A stretch of 64,000 bases of DNA from Lachnospiraceae bacterium (GCA_025758065.1 CP107199.1:3383501-3447500), one strand, 5' to 3'. Counted from the stretch's first letter, positions 44,822 through 52,605 are shown. A program made the numbers and translations. The notes: generated from the sequence alone by a model not told the origin.

Positions 44822-46102
44822 TTAGTTTTCCTGTGTTTTTTCTGACGCTGCTTTTCCAGCCAACCAACCTGTAGACCATGCGATCTGCAGGTTAAATCCT
44901 CCGGTCACTGCATCCACATCCAGAACTTCTCCTGCAAAATACAGATTTTCTGTTTTTTTTGCTTCCATGGTAGAAGGATTAATCCCCTTTACATCTACTC
45001 CCCCCTGGGTAATGATAGCCTCTTTAAAGGGACGTAAACCTGTCAGGGTAAATGTAAGCGCCTTGGTAGACTGTACCAGATGGCGCCGCTCTTCTTTGGT
45101 GATCTCATTTACCTGCTTATCCGGATCAATACCGCTGCGTTCTATGATAACCGGGACCAGTTTTGCAGGATATAAATGATTTAAGCTGTTTTTAAACTGT
45201 TTATTCTTCGCTTCTGCAAAATCCCTTAAAATACGTTCATCTAACTGTTCTTCTGTAAGCGCCGGTTTTAAGTCAATAGACAGCTTTAACGGGGTCTTCC
45301 CAATAGCTTTTGCGCAGAAAGAGCTGGCGCTTAACATAAGAGGGCCGCTGACACCAAAATGGGTAAACAGCATTTCCCCAAAATCACGATACAGTTCTTT
45401 TTTGCCGTTAGATATGGCTGCTTCCACATTTTTGAGAGAAAGGCCCTGAAGGGATTTAACAGTTTCCAATTCTGCTGCTTCAAAGGGTACTAAAGCCGGC
45501 AAAAGGGCTGTTACCTTAAGTCCTGCATCCTGTGCCCACTGATATCCGTCTCCTGTAGAGCCTGTAGAAGGATAAGACATACCACCGGTGGCTACAATAA
45601 CGCAGTCAGCAGCAATGGCTGTCTTTTTTCCATTTTCTTCCAGAAAAATACCCTTGCAGATAGTCTTATCATCTTCGGTTACAAGGTTTAAGCCCTTTAC
45701 CTCTTTACGAAAATGTACTTTTACATTTTCTTTCTTTAATGTGCGTTCTAACGCTGCGATCACGTCGGAGGAATGATTAGATACAGGGAATACTCTTTTT
45801 CCTCTCTCAATCTTCAGGTGCAGTCCTGCATCTTCCAAAAACTGCATCATATCTTCATTGGTAAAACCATAAAAGCTGCTGAACATAAATTTTTTATTAG
45901 TGATCACTGCCCCAAACAGCTCATCCATGTCACCAGCATTAGTTACATTGCAACGGCCCTTTCCTGTAATAAAGATCTTTTTGCCCAGTTTTTCATTTTT
46001 CTCATAGAGACTGACCGCGCAGCCTTCCTTCGCTGCCGCGATCGCCGCGATCATACCAGCGGCACCACCTCCAATGACGATTATATTTCTTTGGTTGTTC
46101 AT
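44822..46102 (-). CDS. BaiN/HI0933-family flavoprotein
   Basis: A 426-residue FAD-binding protein. GGGAAGMIAAIAAAKEG (about 11-27) is the dinucleotide motif, followed by LGKKIFITGKGRCNVTNAGD, VIVATGGMSYPSTGSTGDGY and FAGEVLDVDAVTGGFNLQIA. It is a paralogue of the 31.0-kb protein but has the normal family length and no lysine tail. It lies 64 bases upstream of cmk in the same direction. The substrate is unknown. Confidence 0.9.
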   Translation of the reverse strand: MNNQRNIIVIGGGAAGMIAAIAAAKEGCAVSLYEKNEKLGKKIFITGKGRCNVTNAGDMDELFGAVITNKKFMFSSFYGFTNEDMMQFLEDAGLHLKIERGKRVFPVSNHSSDVIAALERTLKKENVKVHFRKEVKGLNLVTEDDKTICKGIFLEENGKKTAIAADCVIVATGGMSYPSTGSTGDGYQWAQDAGLKVTALLPALVPFEAAELETVKSLQGLSLKNVEAAISNGKKELYRDFGEMLFTHFGVSGPLMLSASSFCAKAIGKTPLKLSIDLKPALTEEQLDERILRDFAEAKNKQFKNSLNHLYPAKLVPVIIERSGIDPDKQVNEITKEERRHLVQSTKALTFTLTGLRPFKEAIITQGGVDVKGINPSTMEAKKTENLYFAGEVLDVDAVTGGFNLQIAWSTGWLAGKAASEKTQEN

Positions 46103-46258
46103 GTATTATGTTTCCTTTATTTATATTGGCTTTTCACTTATCCTGATCCATAGAATACAGGATCTGCCTGTTAGTATAGCATACTTATTTATAAAAAGAA
46201 TACCAAATATGCTCCTTTTTTGAAATTTTCAAATACAAAATATGTTCGTTTCTTTTTA

Positions 46259-46287
46259 TTGACTTTTTGCTATTATGGGGGTACAAT
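46259..46287 (+). promoter_or_regulatory. Sigma-A promoter facing the disrupted gene (antisense)
   Basis: TTGACT, 17 bases, TACAAT on the plus strand: ten of twelve matches with ideal spacing. It sits just past the 3' end of the gene broken by the IS element and points into it from the back. No plus-strand gene lies immediately downstream. Confidence 0.6.
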
Positions 46288-46308
46288 CATAGTTAAGAAA
46301 TGGGTTTT

Positions 46309-46500
46309 TTACTGAGTAATGTCTTCGGACTGGAAAAGGGTGCTCGTTTCTTTTTTTATGTTCATTATATCATACAGATACATTTTACCATCTTTTGCAT
46401 GTCGAATAACCATTATTACATTAAAAACATTATATCTTTCAATTTCTCCGTTACTATACACGGGTAGTTCATTTTCATTGTGGAAAGTGACGAAAATCAT
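46309..46500 (-). pseudogene. 3' fragment of the gene split by the IS66-type element
   Basis: The last 46 residues (GEIERYNVFNVIMVIRHAKD through NIKKETSTLFQSEDITQ) belong to the interrupted gene; the first 17 residues of the open frame (FVTFHNENELPVYSN) are encoded by the IS left end (46450-46500). Removing the IS and one target duplication joins this piece in frame to the 48718-49124 piece. Translation here is doubtful because no ribosome site is visible upstream of 46500. Confidence 0.88.
46442..46449. repeat. Target site duplication, left copy
   Basis: ATTTCTCC immediately outside the left end of the IS element, identical to the right copy at 48718-48725. Confidence 0.93.
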
Positions 46501-46777
46501 TTTTCTTTTTCATCAAAACTATTTTAGCCGGAAGAAATTCTGCGGATATCGCTTCCGGCTACATGTTTTATTGCTTAAGTTATCAACAGTATCTATAAAT
46601 TCTCTTTTGAGGCGTGTTGAATTCATCGATTTTTGTGGATGGTTTCTCCACGCCAGCTTCTTATCTGACCATTTTTTTAGAGTTATTCACATGAAAAAAT
46701 GACGAATGATCATCTCCTGCAAATTCGCATAAATTCAGATCTTCTGCTATAATCATTCCATGAAAAGAGGGATGAGC

Positions 46778-46960
46778 ATGAATGACATGTCTGTAAAAAT
46801 CGAGCAGTTACTGAAACTTCAAAAGGGTGTCTGCGAACAGTACGAAAAAGAAAATAAAGAACTTTTAAAAACAATTAAAGCCCAGGAAGAACAGATCCGT
46901 CTTCTGAAACAGTTGATTGAAAACCAGGATAAAATCATTAAAGCATTGGAGCAATCATAA
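46778..46960 (+). CDS. Small coiled-coil protein of the IS66-type element
   Basis: A 60-residue protein (start at the third in-frame ATG, six bases after GAGGG; earlier ATGs at 46760 and 46772 are possible). The sequence is a continuous heptad-like helix rich in Lys, Glu, Gln and Leu (LLKTIKAQEEQIRLLKQLIE). It overlaps the transposase start by one base (TAATG), so the two are coupled. It may dimerise or partner the transposase, whose own N terminus is also coiled coil; this is inferred. Confidence 0.7.
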   Translation: MNDMSVKIEQLLKLQKGVCEQYEKENKELLKTIKAQEEQIRLLKQLIENQDKIIKALEQS

Positions 46961-48648
46961 TGGGAAAGCCGTTTGAATATATTGGAGCGTTGCAGTGTGA
47001 AAACCGAATATTGAGAAAAAAAGTAGCCGATCATGAGTCAGGAGAACGATTCCAACAGATTCAAATGGAACATCAAAAAGTACTTGATGAGTACCGCCGA
47101 CAGATAAAACGTCTGAAACAAACGATTGAAAATCTTCGCAAAGATGTAAGAAAAGCCTGGAAATGGTGCGAAGAGGCATATGAAGATGCACTTAAGGAAC
47201 TGAATGCACAGATGAAAGATCTGGAGCATGCATTAAAAACGGCTAAAAGAATGCGCTTTGCCGCAGAACAACGCCGTGATCAGGCATTGTCTGAGGTCGC
47301 TGGACTGCGCCGTGAAAACAGTGAGCTAAAGGATCAGCTGGAAAAAACAGAGGGACAGAATAAGAAACTTCTGGCACAGTTGAACCGTGATTATGAAAAT
47401 TCCTCCATTCCGTCATCACAATCAAGAAACCGTCGAAAAATATCCAACAATCGTGAACGCACTGGAAGAAAACCCGGAGCGCAGCCAGGGCACGCCCATC
47501 ATGGAAGGAAAAAGCAGGAAGCAACTCAGACTGTACATCTGCCTGCGCCCAAAATTGTGGCAGAGGATCCGGATTTCAAAAAAACACAGAAGATCATAAC
47601 CAAACAGCTTGTTTCCATTGAAATGATTCTTCATGTAACGGAATATCAGGCAGATGTATATCGTAACTCCAAGACGGGAGAAAAAGTCCATGCAGCTTTT
47701 CCCGCAGGAGTGGTTGATGATGTGAACTATGATGGCAGCATCAAGTCACTTTTATTTCTGTTAAATACAGACTGTGCAGTTTCCATTGATAAAAGCCAGC
47801 GCTTTCTCTCTGATTTGACAGGTGGAAAGCTGAAAATTTCCAGAGGAATGATCAATAAACTCTGCCGTGAGTTTTCTTCCAAAACAGAAACAGAACGGAA
47901 AAAAATCTTTGCAGACCTGCTGTCCTGCCCGGTTCTGCATACAGACTGTACAAATGCCCGCGTAAACGGAGAAAGCGCCTATGTATTTGTCTGCGCATCT
48001 TCAGATGAGGAAAAGGTACTTTACTTTGCCCGTGAGAAAAAGGGGCATGAAGGCGTAAAGGGAACTGTAACAGAAGATTTCCGGGGGATTCTGGTACACG
48101 ATCATGAAATTACTTTTTACCGTTATGGAAGCGCTCATCAGGAATGCCTTGCGCATGTAGAACGGTATCTGAAAGACAGCATGGAAAATGAGTCATCCCT
48201 TACCTGGAACCGGCGAATGAGAGAACTGCTCCAACGAATGATACATTACCGGAAAGAACATACCGGTGAAGCATCGTTAGACGCTCAAACAGTAGCTGGC
48301 TTTGAGACAGAGTATCAGGAAATCCTGGACAAAGCCAAAGAAGAATACAAACGTAATGAGCCAAGCCCGTATTACCGCGAAGGCTACAACTTATATCGCC
48401 GGATGCAGGAATATAAAACAGAGCATCTTCTTTTCCTGCATGACATGAGGGTGCCAACCACAAACAATACCGCAGAACGCTGTTTGAGAGATTATAAACG
48501 AAAACAGACTTTTGCAATGACATTTCGAAGCCTTGAAAGTATCGAAGAATTATGTCATAGCAAGGGTGTGCTGCTTGAAGTACGAAAAAACAACCCCAAC
48601 ATTTATACCGCTGTCATGGAAATCTTTAACAGAAGATATGGAGCCTGA
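46960..48648 (+). CDS. IS66 family transposase
   Basis: A 562-residue DDE transposase. The N-terminal 145 residues are a long coiled coil, followed by SSIPSSQSRNRRK and GRKPGAQPGHAHHGRKKQ, the zinc-finger/HTH junction typical of IS66. The DDE core shows the first Asp in VLHTDCTNARV (about residue 328), the second in GILVHDHEITFY, and the Glu in TNNTAERCLRDYKRKQTF near residue 505. The C terminus ends in MEIFNRRYG. Residues expected for catalysis are all present, so it appears functional. The stop lies within the downstream terminator stem. Confidence 0.93.
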   Translation: MGKPFEYIGALQCENRILRKKVADHESGERFQQIQMEHQKVLDEYRRQIKRLKQTIENLRKDVRKAWKWCEEAYEDALKELNAQMKDLEHALKTAKRMRFAAEQRRDQALSEVAGLRRENSELKDQLEKTEGQNKKLLAQLNRDYENSSIPSSQSRNRRKISNNRERTGRKPGAQPGHAHHGRKKQEATQTVHLPAPKIVAEDPDFKKTQKIITKQLVSIEMILHVTEYQADVYRNSKTGEKVHAAFPAGVVDDVNYDGSIKSLLFLLNTDCAVSIDKSQRFLSDLTGGKLKISRGMINKLCREFSSKTETERKKIFADLLSCPVLHTDCTNARVNGESAYVFVCASSDEEKVLYFAREKKGHEGVKGTVTEDFRGILVHDHEITFYRYGSAHQECLAHVERYLKDSMENESSLTWNRRMRELLQRMIHYRKEHTGEASLDAQTVAGFETEYQEILDKAKEEYKRNEPSPYYREGYNLYRRMQEYKTEHLLFLHDMRVPTTNNTAERCLRDYKRKQTFAMTFRSLESIEELCHSKGVLLEVRKNNPNIYTAVMEIFNRRYGA

Positions 48649-48674
48649 TTTGTGCATCAGACTCCCTTATTTTA
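48640..48674 (+). terminator. Terminator at the end of the transposase gene
   Basis: GGAGCCTGAT, a six-base loop and ATCAGACTCC form a ten-base stem with one mismatch, followed by CTTATTTTA. The transposase stop codon is inside the left arm. It would also shield the flank from transcription out of the element. Confidence 0.78.
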
Positions 48675-49124
48675 ATTGACCGAGTGGTTGTACACAAGTC
48701 TGCCCGTGTATAGTAACATTTCTCCAACTTCGTTAAACACTGGCAAAGCAAATCTTGACTCATAACGATACCAACCATACATTGCATCTATAGTATGTTT
48801 TTCTTTATAATTTTCAGTAAATTTCTTTCCAGCTGCAATTTCAATCAATTCTGGTAATCCCTGTGCGGCATTAGCTTTTGCCTTCGCATTTGCTCCTTTT
48901 AAAATATGGGTATAATTTGAGTGGGTATACTCATCCGGTAAATCTGTTCCAATATAAACTGCATCATTGCTATCATCAATTGTGTAGATATCACCTACAT
49001 ATTGTTTTAGATATTTTTCAACATCCTCCCATTTTACAGATCTTTTCCCTTTGAATATGATGTCATGAATAAATACCGTTTTCTTTCCATCTATATCCTC
49101 GATTACATTTACTTTTCTTTCCAC
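48672..49124 (-). pseudogene. 5' fragment of the gene split by the IS66-type element (MuF/PBECR-like, tentative)
   Basis: The GTG start at 49124 has AGGAGG five bases upstream. Residues 1-135 are native; the last 15 (MLLYTGRLVYNHSVN) come from the IS right end. Rejoined to the 46309-46449 piece the gene encodes 179 residues: a basic-acidic N-terminal half (WEDVEKYLKQYVGDIYTIDD, VYIGTDLPDEYT), a central AKAKANAAQGLPELIEIA motif, then KHTIDAMYGWYRYESRFALP and IRHAKDGKMYLYDIMNIKKE. The last block recalls nuclease-like domains found in MuF-type phage and ICE proteins of gut Firmicutes (annotated PBECR); this is from memory and unverified. Its promoter contains the same operator as the neighbouring HTH gene. 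Confidence 0.85.
48718..48725. repeat. Target site duplication, right copy
   Basis: ATTTCTCC directly outside the right end of the IS element, identical to 46442-46449. Confidence 0.93.
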
Positions 49125-49148
49125 GTCTACCTCCTTCTGTTTTACTTG

Positions 49149-49178
49149 AATATACGCATTGCGTTATGTTAGAAGCAA
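49149..49178 (-). promoter_or_regulatory. Promoter of the split gene with embedded operator
   Basis: On the minus strand TTGCTT, 18 bases, TATATT. The palindrome at 49152-49167 fills most of the spacer and runs into the -10 box, a position where a bound repressor would block RNA polymerase. Confidence 0.55.
49152..49167. promoter_or_regulatory. Palindromic operator, copy 1
   Basis: ATACGCATTGCGTTAT shares 14 contiguous bases (ACGCATTGCGTTAT) with the palindrome at 49451-49467. It lies 28 bases upstream of the split gene. The likely binder is the small HTH protein encoded between the two sites. Confidence 0.75.
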
Positions 49179-49232
49179 AAAAATAAAACATTACATCACA
49201 GTTAATAATAAACAGTCATTAGTAAAATTGTT

Positions 49233-49430
49233 CTATTTACCTGTTCTTTCGATTCGACATTCTATCTCTGCTCTATACTTTAATAAACGTAACAAATAAT
49301 CCGGAAGTTCTCTTTTCTCTGCTTCCCAATCTTGAACGGTACGATACGGAATACCATAATAATCACTAAATTCACGTCTGTTCATTCCCATTTTTTCTCT
49401 TAATTCTTTTACTTCTTTTCCTCTACTCAT
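49233..49430 (-). CDS. Small helix-turn-helix DNA-binding protein
   Basis: A 65-residue protein that is little more than one HTH: ELREKMGMNRREFSDYYG is helix 1 and 2 with the turn, and IPYRTVQDWEAEKRELPDY the recognition helix and following helix, as in XRE-type regulators. It has its own promoter with a palindromic operator over the transcription start, so it probably represses itself. The neighbouring split gene, 108 bases downstream in the same direction, carries the same operator. An antitoxin-like role is possible but not shown. Confidence 0.82.
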   Translation of the reverse strand: MSRGKEVKELREKMGMNRREFSDYYGIPYRTVQDWEAEKRELPDYLLRLLKYRAEIECRIERTGK

Positions 49431-49450
49431 GATAAAACTCTCCCATCAAA

Positions 49451-49467
49451 ATAACGCATTGCGTTAT
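49451..49467. promoter_or_regulatory. Palindromic operator, copy 2
   Basis: ATAACGCATTGCGTTAT is a 17-base perfect palindrome around a central base, 20 bases upstream of the HTH start and just downstream of its -10 box. Confidence 0.8.
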
Positions 49468-49470
49468 TTA

Positions 49471-49499
49471 ATGGTACCCGATATATGCTCTGTTGTCAA
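49471..49499 (-). promoter_or_regulatory. Sigma-A promoter of the small HTH gene
   Basis: On the minus strand TTGACA, 17 bases, TACCAT. The -35 box is perfect. The operator at 49451-49467 follows the -10 box and would cover the transcription start. Confidence 0.7.
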
Positions 49500-49554
49500 T
49501 CCGCTATATTCTCACCTCTCATCATATTTTCGCCCATATATCTTTATGAAATTG

Positions 49555-49601
49555 AAAAGACAGGTCCGAATCCCTTGTAAATCAAGGCTTTTCGTCCTGT
49601 C
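49555..49601 (-). terminator. Terminator after the MATE gene
   Basis: On the minus strand an outer stem GACAGG/CCTGTC and an inner stem CCTTG/CAAGG are followed by TTTTCAATTT. It lies downstream of the MATE stop and upstream of the HTH promoter. Confidence 0.6.
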
Positions 49602-49632
49602 ATTAATATAACATGTGCTCCAGTGGCAGAGA

Positions 49633-50985
49633 TCAGTAACGCCCGCTCTTACCTTCACATTCGTTCTTTTTTATTATTTTGTAATACATCAATCCCACAA
49701 TATCTGCCAATGCCCATCCGATTGGAACCGACCACCAGATGCCAGTCACACCTATTGCCGGTATTGCCGACAATACATATGCCAGAGCTACGCGGGTTCC
49801 CAATGAAAAAATTGTAAGTACCACACTCATTCCCGGTCTGCCTAATGCCCGATACAGACCATATAACAAAAACAGCCACCCGATCCCTATATAAAACGCA
49901 CCTTCTATACGCAAATAACGGACTCCTTTCATGATAATGGCAGTTTCTTTAGCATCAACAAATATCATCATAAGCTGCTTTGCGAATATGCACACAAACA
50001 CAGATATCACTACACAAAAGATTGCGGATATACACACTGCCGCTTTCAGTCCCTGCTGTATTCTCTTCTTTTCTTTTGCTCCATAATTCTGTGCAATAAA
50101 TGTAGAGAACGCATTTCCAAAATCCTGCACAGGCATATATGCGAAAGCATCTATCTTTACTGCAGCCGCAAATGCCGCCATAACAACCGTTCCAAAACTG
50201 TTTACCAGCCCCTGTACCATAAGTATTCCAAGATTCATGACTGACTGCTGGATACATGTCAACATTGAAAAAGAAATTATTTTGCTGATTCGTTCCTTTT
50301 TCAGGCAGCTGATCTTCAAAATTGCATTCACTTGTTTATAATACACAAATGTATAGATCATTATACCAAGGCCTGATAGATACTGTGCGATCACTGTTGC
50401 CTGCGCCGCTCCTGCTACTCCCATCTCCAAGCCGATGACAAACCAAAGGTCAAGAATAATATTTAGTACAGATGACGCCGCCAGAAACACAAGAGGAATA
50501 ACAGAATTACCAATTGCCCTGAGATATGAAGCAAAATAATTATATAAAAAAACAGCCAGAATACCCTTAAAGATTACAGACAGATATTCTCTCATAGCTC
50601 CCCACACTTCATCTGGAACTCTTAGAAAAATACGAAGTCCATCAAGACTCACATAAGCAATAATATTCAGAAGTACTGTCACTACAGCAATAAAGAAAAA
50701 AGATGCACAAATATCCTCTTTCAGCCCATTTTCATCACGTTGCCCAAATCTGATAGAAAATAGTGCACTGCTTCCCATGCACAATCCAAGAATAATTGAC
50801 GTTATAAACGTCATAAGTGTAAATGATGAACCTACTGCTGCAAGTGCCTTTTCTCCAAGAAACCGTCCGACAATAAGTGTGTCTGCAATGTTATAACACT
50901 GTTGAAGCAGATCCCCCAATATCATTGGAATAGCAAATAAGATCATTGACTTTACAACAGGTCCTTTTGATAAATCCCTATTCAT
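49633..50985 (-). CDS. MATE family efflux transporter
   Basis: A 450-residue multidrug-and-toxin-extrusion protein with about twelve predicted membrane helices in two halves. The N terminus SKGPVVKSMILFAIPMILGD and the helix-1/2 motif NIADTLIVGRFLGEKALAAVG are typical, and the second-half counterpart FVDAKETAIIMKGVRYLRIEG follows. The substrate is unknown. It has a near-perfect promoter divergent from an Lrp/AsnC-type regulator gene, which probably controls it. Confidence 0.9.
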   Translation of the reverse strand: MNRDLSKGPVVKSMILFAIPMILGDLLQQCYNIADTLIVGRFLGEKALAAVGSSFTLMTFITSIILGLCMGSSALFSIRFGQRDENGLKEDICASFFFIAVVTVLLNIIAYVSLDGLRIFLRVPDEVWGAMREYLSVIFKGILAVFLYNYFASYLRAIGNSVIPLVFLAASSVLNIILDLWFVIGLEMGVAGAAQATVIAQYLSGLGIMIYTFVYYKQVNAILKISCLKKERISKIISFSMLTCIQQSVMNLGILMVQGLVNSFGTVVMAAFAAAVKIDAFAYMPVQDFGNAFSTFIAQNYGAKEKKRIQQGLKAAVCISAIFCVVISVFVCIFAKQLMMIFVDAKETAIIMKGVRYLRIEGAFYIGIGWLFLLYGLYRALGRPGMSVVLTIFSLGTRVALAYVLSAIPAIGVTGIWWSVPIGWALADIVGLMYYKIIKKNECEGKSGRY

Positions 50986-51029
50986 TACGCATCTCCAAAG
51001 TGTAAGTTTTAGCTTTCGTTGTGTAATGA

Positions 51030-51058
51030 ATTATACGTATTTATAGCACTTAAGTCAA
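51030..51058 (-). promoter_or_regulatory. Sigma-A promoter of the MATE gene
   Basis: On the minus strand TTGACT, 17 bases, TATAAT, eleven of twelve consensus matches, 45 bases upstream of the MATE ATG. Confidence 0.85.
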
Positions 51059-51065
51059 GCTACTG

Positions 51066-51094
51066 TTTACTTTCAGCAACGTAAATGATATGCT
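51066..51094 (+). promoter_or_regulatory. Promoter of the Lrp-type regulator
   Basis: TTTACT, 17 bases, TATGCT on the plus strand, 51 bases before the regulator ATG. It nearly abuts the divergent MATE promoter, so one bound regulator could affect both. Confidence 0.5.
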
Positions 51095-51144
51095 ATTTAA
51101 GGAAATTTACTTTTTACTGCTATCATTTTACTGGAGGTAAGTTT

Positions 51145-51603
51145 ATGTACCTAAATGGTTTAGATGAACTGGATCAGAAGATCATCCAATTACTCATAGA
51201 AAATTCTCGCATCTCTTACTCTGATATTGGTGAAAAAACCGGTATTTCCAGAGTTGCAGTAAAGGCCCGGATTCAGGCTTTAGAGAAAAAAGGTGTAATT
51301 GAAGAATATACAACAATAATAAATCCCCAGAAAATCAGCGGTGCAGTATCATGCTATTTTGAAATTGAAACAAAACCAGACAATCTGACACCGGTGACAA
51401 ATATATTATATCAAAATGATATCGTCACACAAATTTACCGTGTCACAGGAAGAAACAAGCTTCATGTACATGCCGTTGCCTCGTCAAGTGATGAAATGGA
51501 ACTCTTCCTGCACAATGTCATTGATACACTGCCTGGTATTATCAGCTGCAGCTGTAATATGATTTTATCACGTATCAAAGATATTAAAGGATTGCGGCTA
51601 TAA
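51145..51603 (+). CDS. Lrp/AsnC family transcriptional regulator
   Basis: A 152-residue regulator starting at MYLNGLDELD, with GGAGG seven bases upstream. The N-terminal winged HTH (LDQKIIQLLIENSRISYSDI, GISRVAVKARIQALEKKGVI) is followed by the ligand-binding RAM domain from about residue 70. Lrp-type proteins usually sense amino acids. It is divergently paired with the MATE transporter, so it most likely regulates that gene and itself. It converges on the acidic-tail membrane protein gene, 22 bases away. Confidence 0.92.
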   Translation: MYLNGLDELDQKIIQLLIENSRISYSDIGEKTGISRVAVKARIQALEKKGVIEEYTTIINPQKISGAVSCYFEIETKPDNLTPVTNILYQNDIVTQIYRVTGRNKLHVHAVASSSDEMELFLHNVIDTLPGIISCSCNMILSRIKDIKGLRL

Positions 51604-51625
51604 ACATCATCCCCCATTTTTTGCT

Positions 51626-52090
51626 TTACCAATCTTCTCCAAGCTCATCCATTGCATCATCTACACCATCCGCATAATCGCTATCCCTGTCGTATCTGTC
51701 ACAGTCATAATCGCCGTCCATATAGATATCATCATAACCATCATCATAAGAGTCATATGTACTCCTGCTGGTGGTTGTGTTCTTTTTAATACCACTGCTA
51801 TATGATGATTTGTTTGTAGAATTTGATTTATTGCTGTAATTACTGCTTGTACTGCTCTTAGAAGTACTGCCGTATGATTTATTGCTGTATGACGAACTGC
51901 TATGTGATGTACTGCTTCCTGTATATGGTTCATGCAGATAGCAATAACTGCTTCCTCTTGTCTGTTTATTATCACAGCCAGTCTTAATGCACCTAGGCTC
52001 ACTTGCTTCGCCTATTAAACCAATAACAAGCAGGGCACCCACTATCACAAAGAACGCTGCCAGTTTATATCCAAATAAATTCTGTTTCAT
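51626..52090 (-). CDS. Membrane protein with CxxxxC-YC-H motif, Ser-rich linker and acidic tail
   Basis: A 154-residue protein starting at MKQNLFGYKL (AAGGAGG nine bases upstream). One membrane helix (LAAFFVIVGALLVIGLIG) is followed by CIKTGCDNKQTRGSSYCYLH, whose Cys/His spacing suggests a small metal site. Then comes a long Ser/Thr/Asn/Tyr-rich linker and a tail of about 40 residues dominated by Asp and Tyr (YDDGYDDIYMDGDYDCDRYD, DGVDDAMDELGEDW). The tail is nearly identical to that of the fragment at 63.5 kb. It follows a 51-residue EF-hand gene by 26 bases. A calcium-binding surface role is a guess. Confidence 0.8.
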   Translation of the reverse strand: MKQNLFGYKLAAFFVIVGALLVIGLIGEASEPRCIKTGCDNKQTRGSSYCYLHEPYTGSSTSHSSSSYSNKSYGSTSKSSTSSNYSNKSNSTNKSSYSSGIKKNTTTSRSTYDSYDDGYDDIYMDGDYDCDRYDRDSDYADGVDDAMDELGEDW

Positions 52091-52116
52091 ACAAATCTGC
52101 CTCCTTTGCAAATATC

Positions 52117-52272
52117 TTAGTCAAAATCATCTTCTGAGTCATCCTCAAAATCCCCGGCATCTCCAAATAATGCTTCATGCTCTTCTCTGCTTGTACAAAG
52201 CATTTCTTCTGCGAACATCATTTCTATGCTATCTATTTCGCCATCGTCATTTAAATCCATCCAATCTCTCAT
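52117..52272 (-). CDS. 51-residue EF-hand microprotein
   Basis: A short gene with AGGAGG eight bases before its ATG. The protein begins MRDWMDLNDDGEIDSIEMM; DLNDDGEIDSIE is a complete EF-hand loop (Asp1, Asn3, Asp5, Glu7, Asp9, Glu12). The second half is strongly acidic (GDAGDFEDDSEDDFD). It has no membrane segment. It lies between a WYL-gene remnant and the acidic-tail membrane protein, in the same direction. Calcium binding is likely from the loop; the role is unknown. Confidence 0.75.
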   Translation of the reverse strand: MRDWMDLNDDGEIDSIEMMFAEEMLCTSREEHEALFGDAGDFEDDSEDDFD

Positions 52273-52324
52273 TGCTATTACCTCCTCATATAATCAAGTA
52301 TTATCATGGTTATTTGTTTCTATA

Positions 52325-52397
52325 TTACTTATATTGATTGATCAACCTCTTAACCTCTGCTTTCATCTGCTCCACTACATTATCCAGACCAACAATC
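52325..52397 (-). pseudogene. 3' remnant of a WYL-domain regulator gene
   Basis: The last 23 codons read IVGLDNVVEQMKAEVKRLIN plus QYK and a stop, closely matching the C termini of the WYL regulators at 53959 (IVGPDDVVEQMHTEIERL) and 63742. The similarity stops abruptly upstream at a run of T/A, so only the gene end is left. The rest of 52273-52605 holds only the promoter of the XRE gene. Confidence 0.78.
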
Positions 52398-52489
52398 AAA
52401 AAAATATATTTTCTTTGATGGTTATAGTATAGAACAATAGGTGGTCTATAAAAACCCCATCTTGTTTTGGATCATATCCATTTATGAGC

Positions 52490-52518
52490 TTGTTGTTAAC
52501 TGACGATTCAAGTATAAT
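52490..52518 (+). promoter_or_regulatory. Promoter of the XRE regulator gene
   Basis: TTGTTG, 17 bases, TATAAT on the plus strand, 87 bases upstream of the ATG at 52606. Confidence 0.5.
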
Positions 52519-52605
52519 AAACTCTATACAAGAAATACATGTCCTACATGTGGATTTAAATATTGATAATTCTCATGTTCGGCGATATACGGGGAGGAAA
52601 TTCTC

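Larger units (their letters stand above)
46450..48717 (+). mobile_element. Complete IS66-type insertion sequence
   Basis: A 2268-bp element. Its left end GTTACTATACACGGGTAG and the complement of its right end (GTTACTATACACGGGCAG) match at 17 of 18 positions. It is flanked by the 8-bp direct repeat ATTTCTCC, the duplication size known for the IS66 family. It carries a short coiled-coil gene and a transposase gene with overlapping stop and start, and a terminator just inside the right end. The separate tnpA and tnpB genes of classical IS66 are absent, as in the ISBst12-like subgroup. The ends and target duplication are intact, so the insertion looks recent. Confidence 0.93.

Noticed and set aside
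46450..46500. Native N terminus of the left fragment
   Set aside because: These 17 codons lie inside the IS left end, as shown by the inverted repeat and target duplication.
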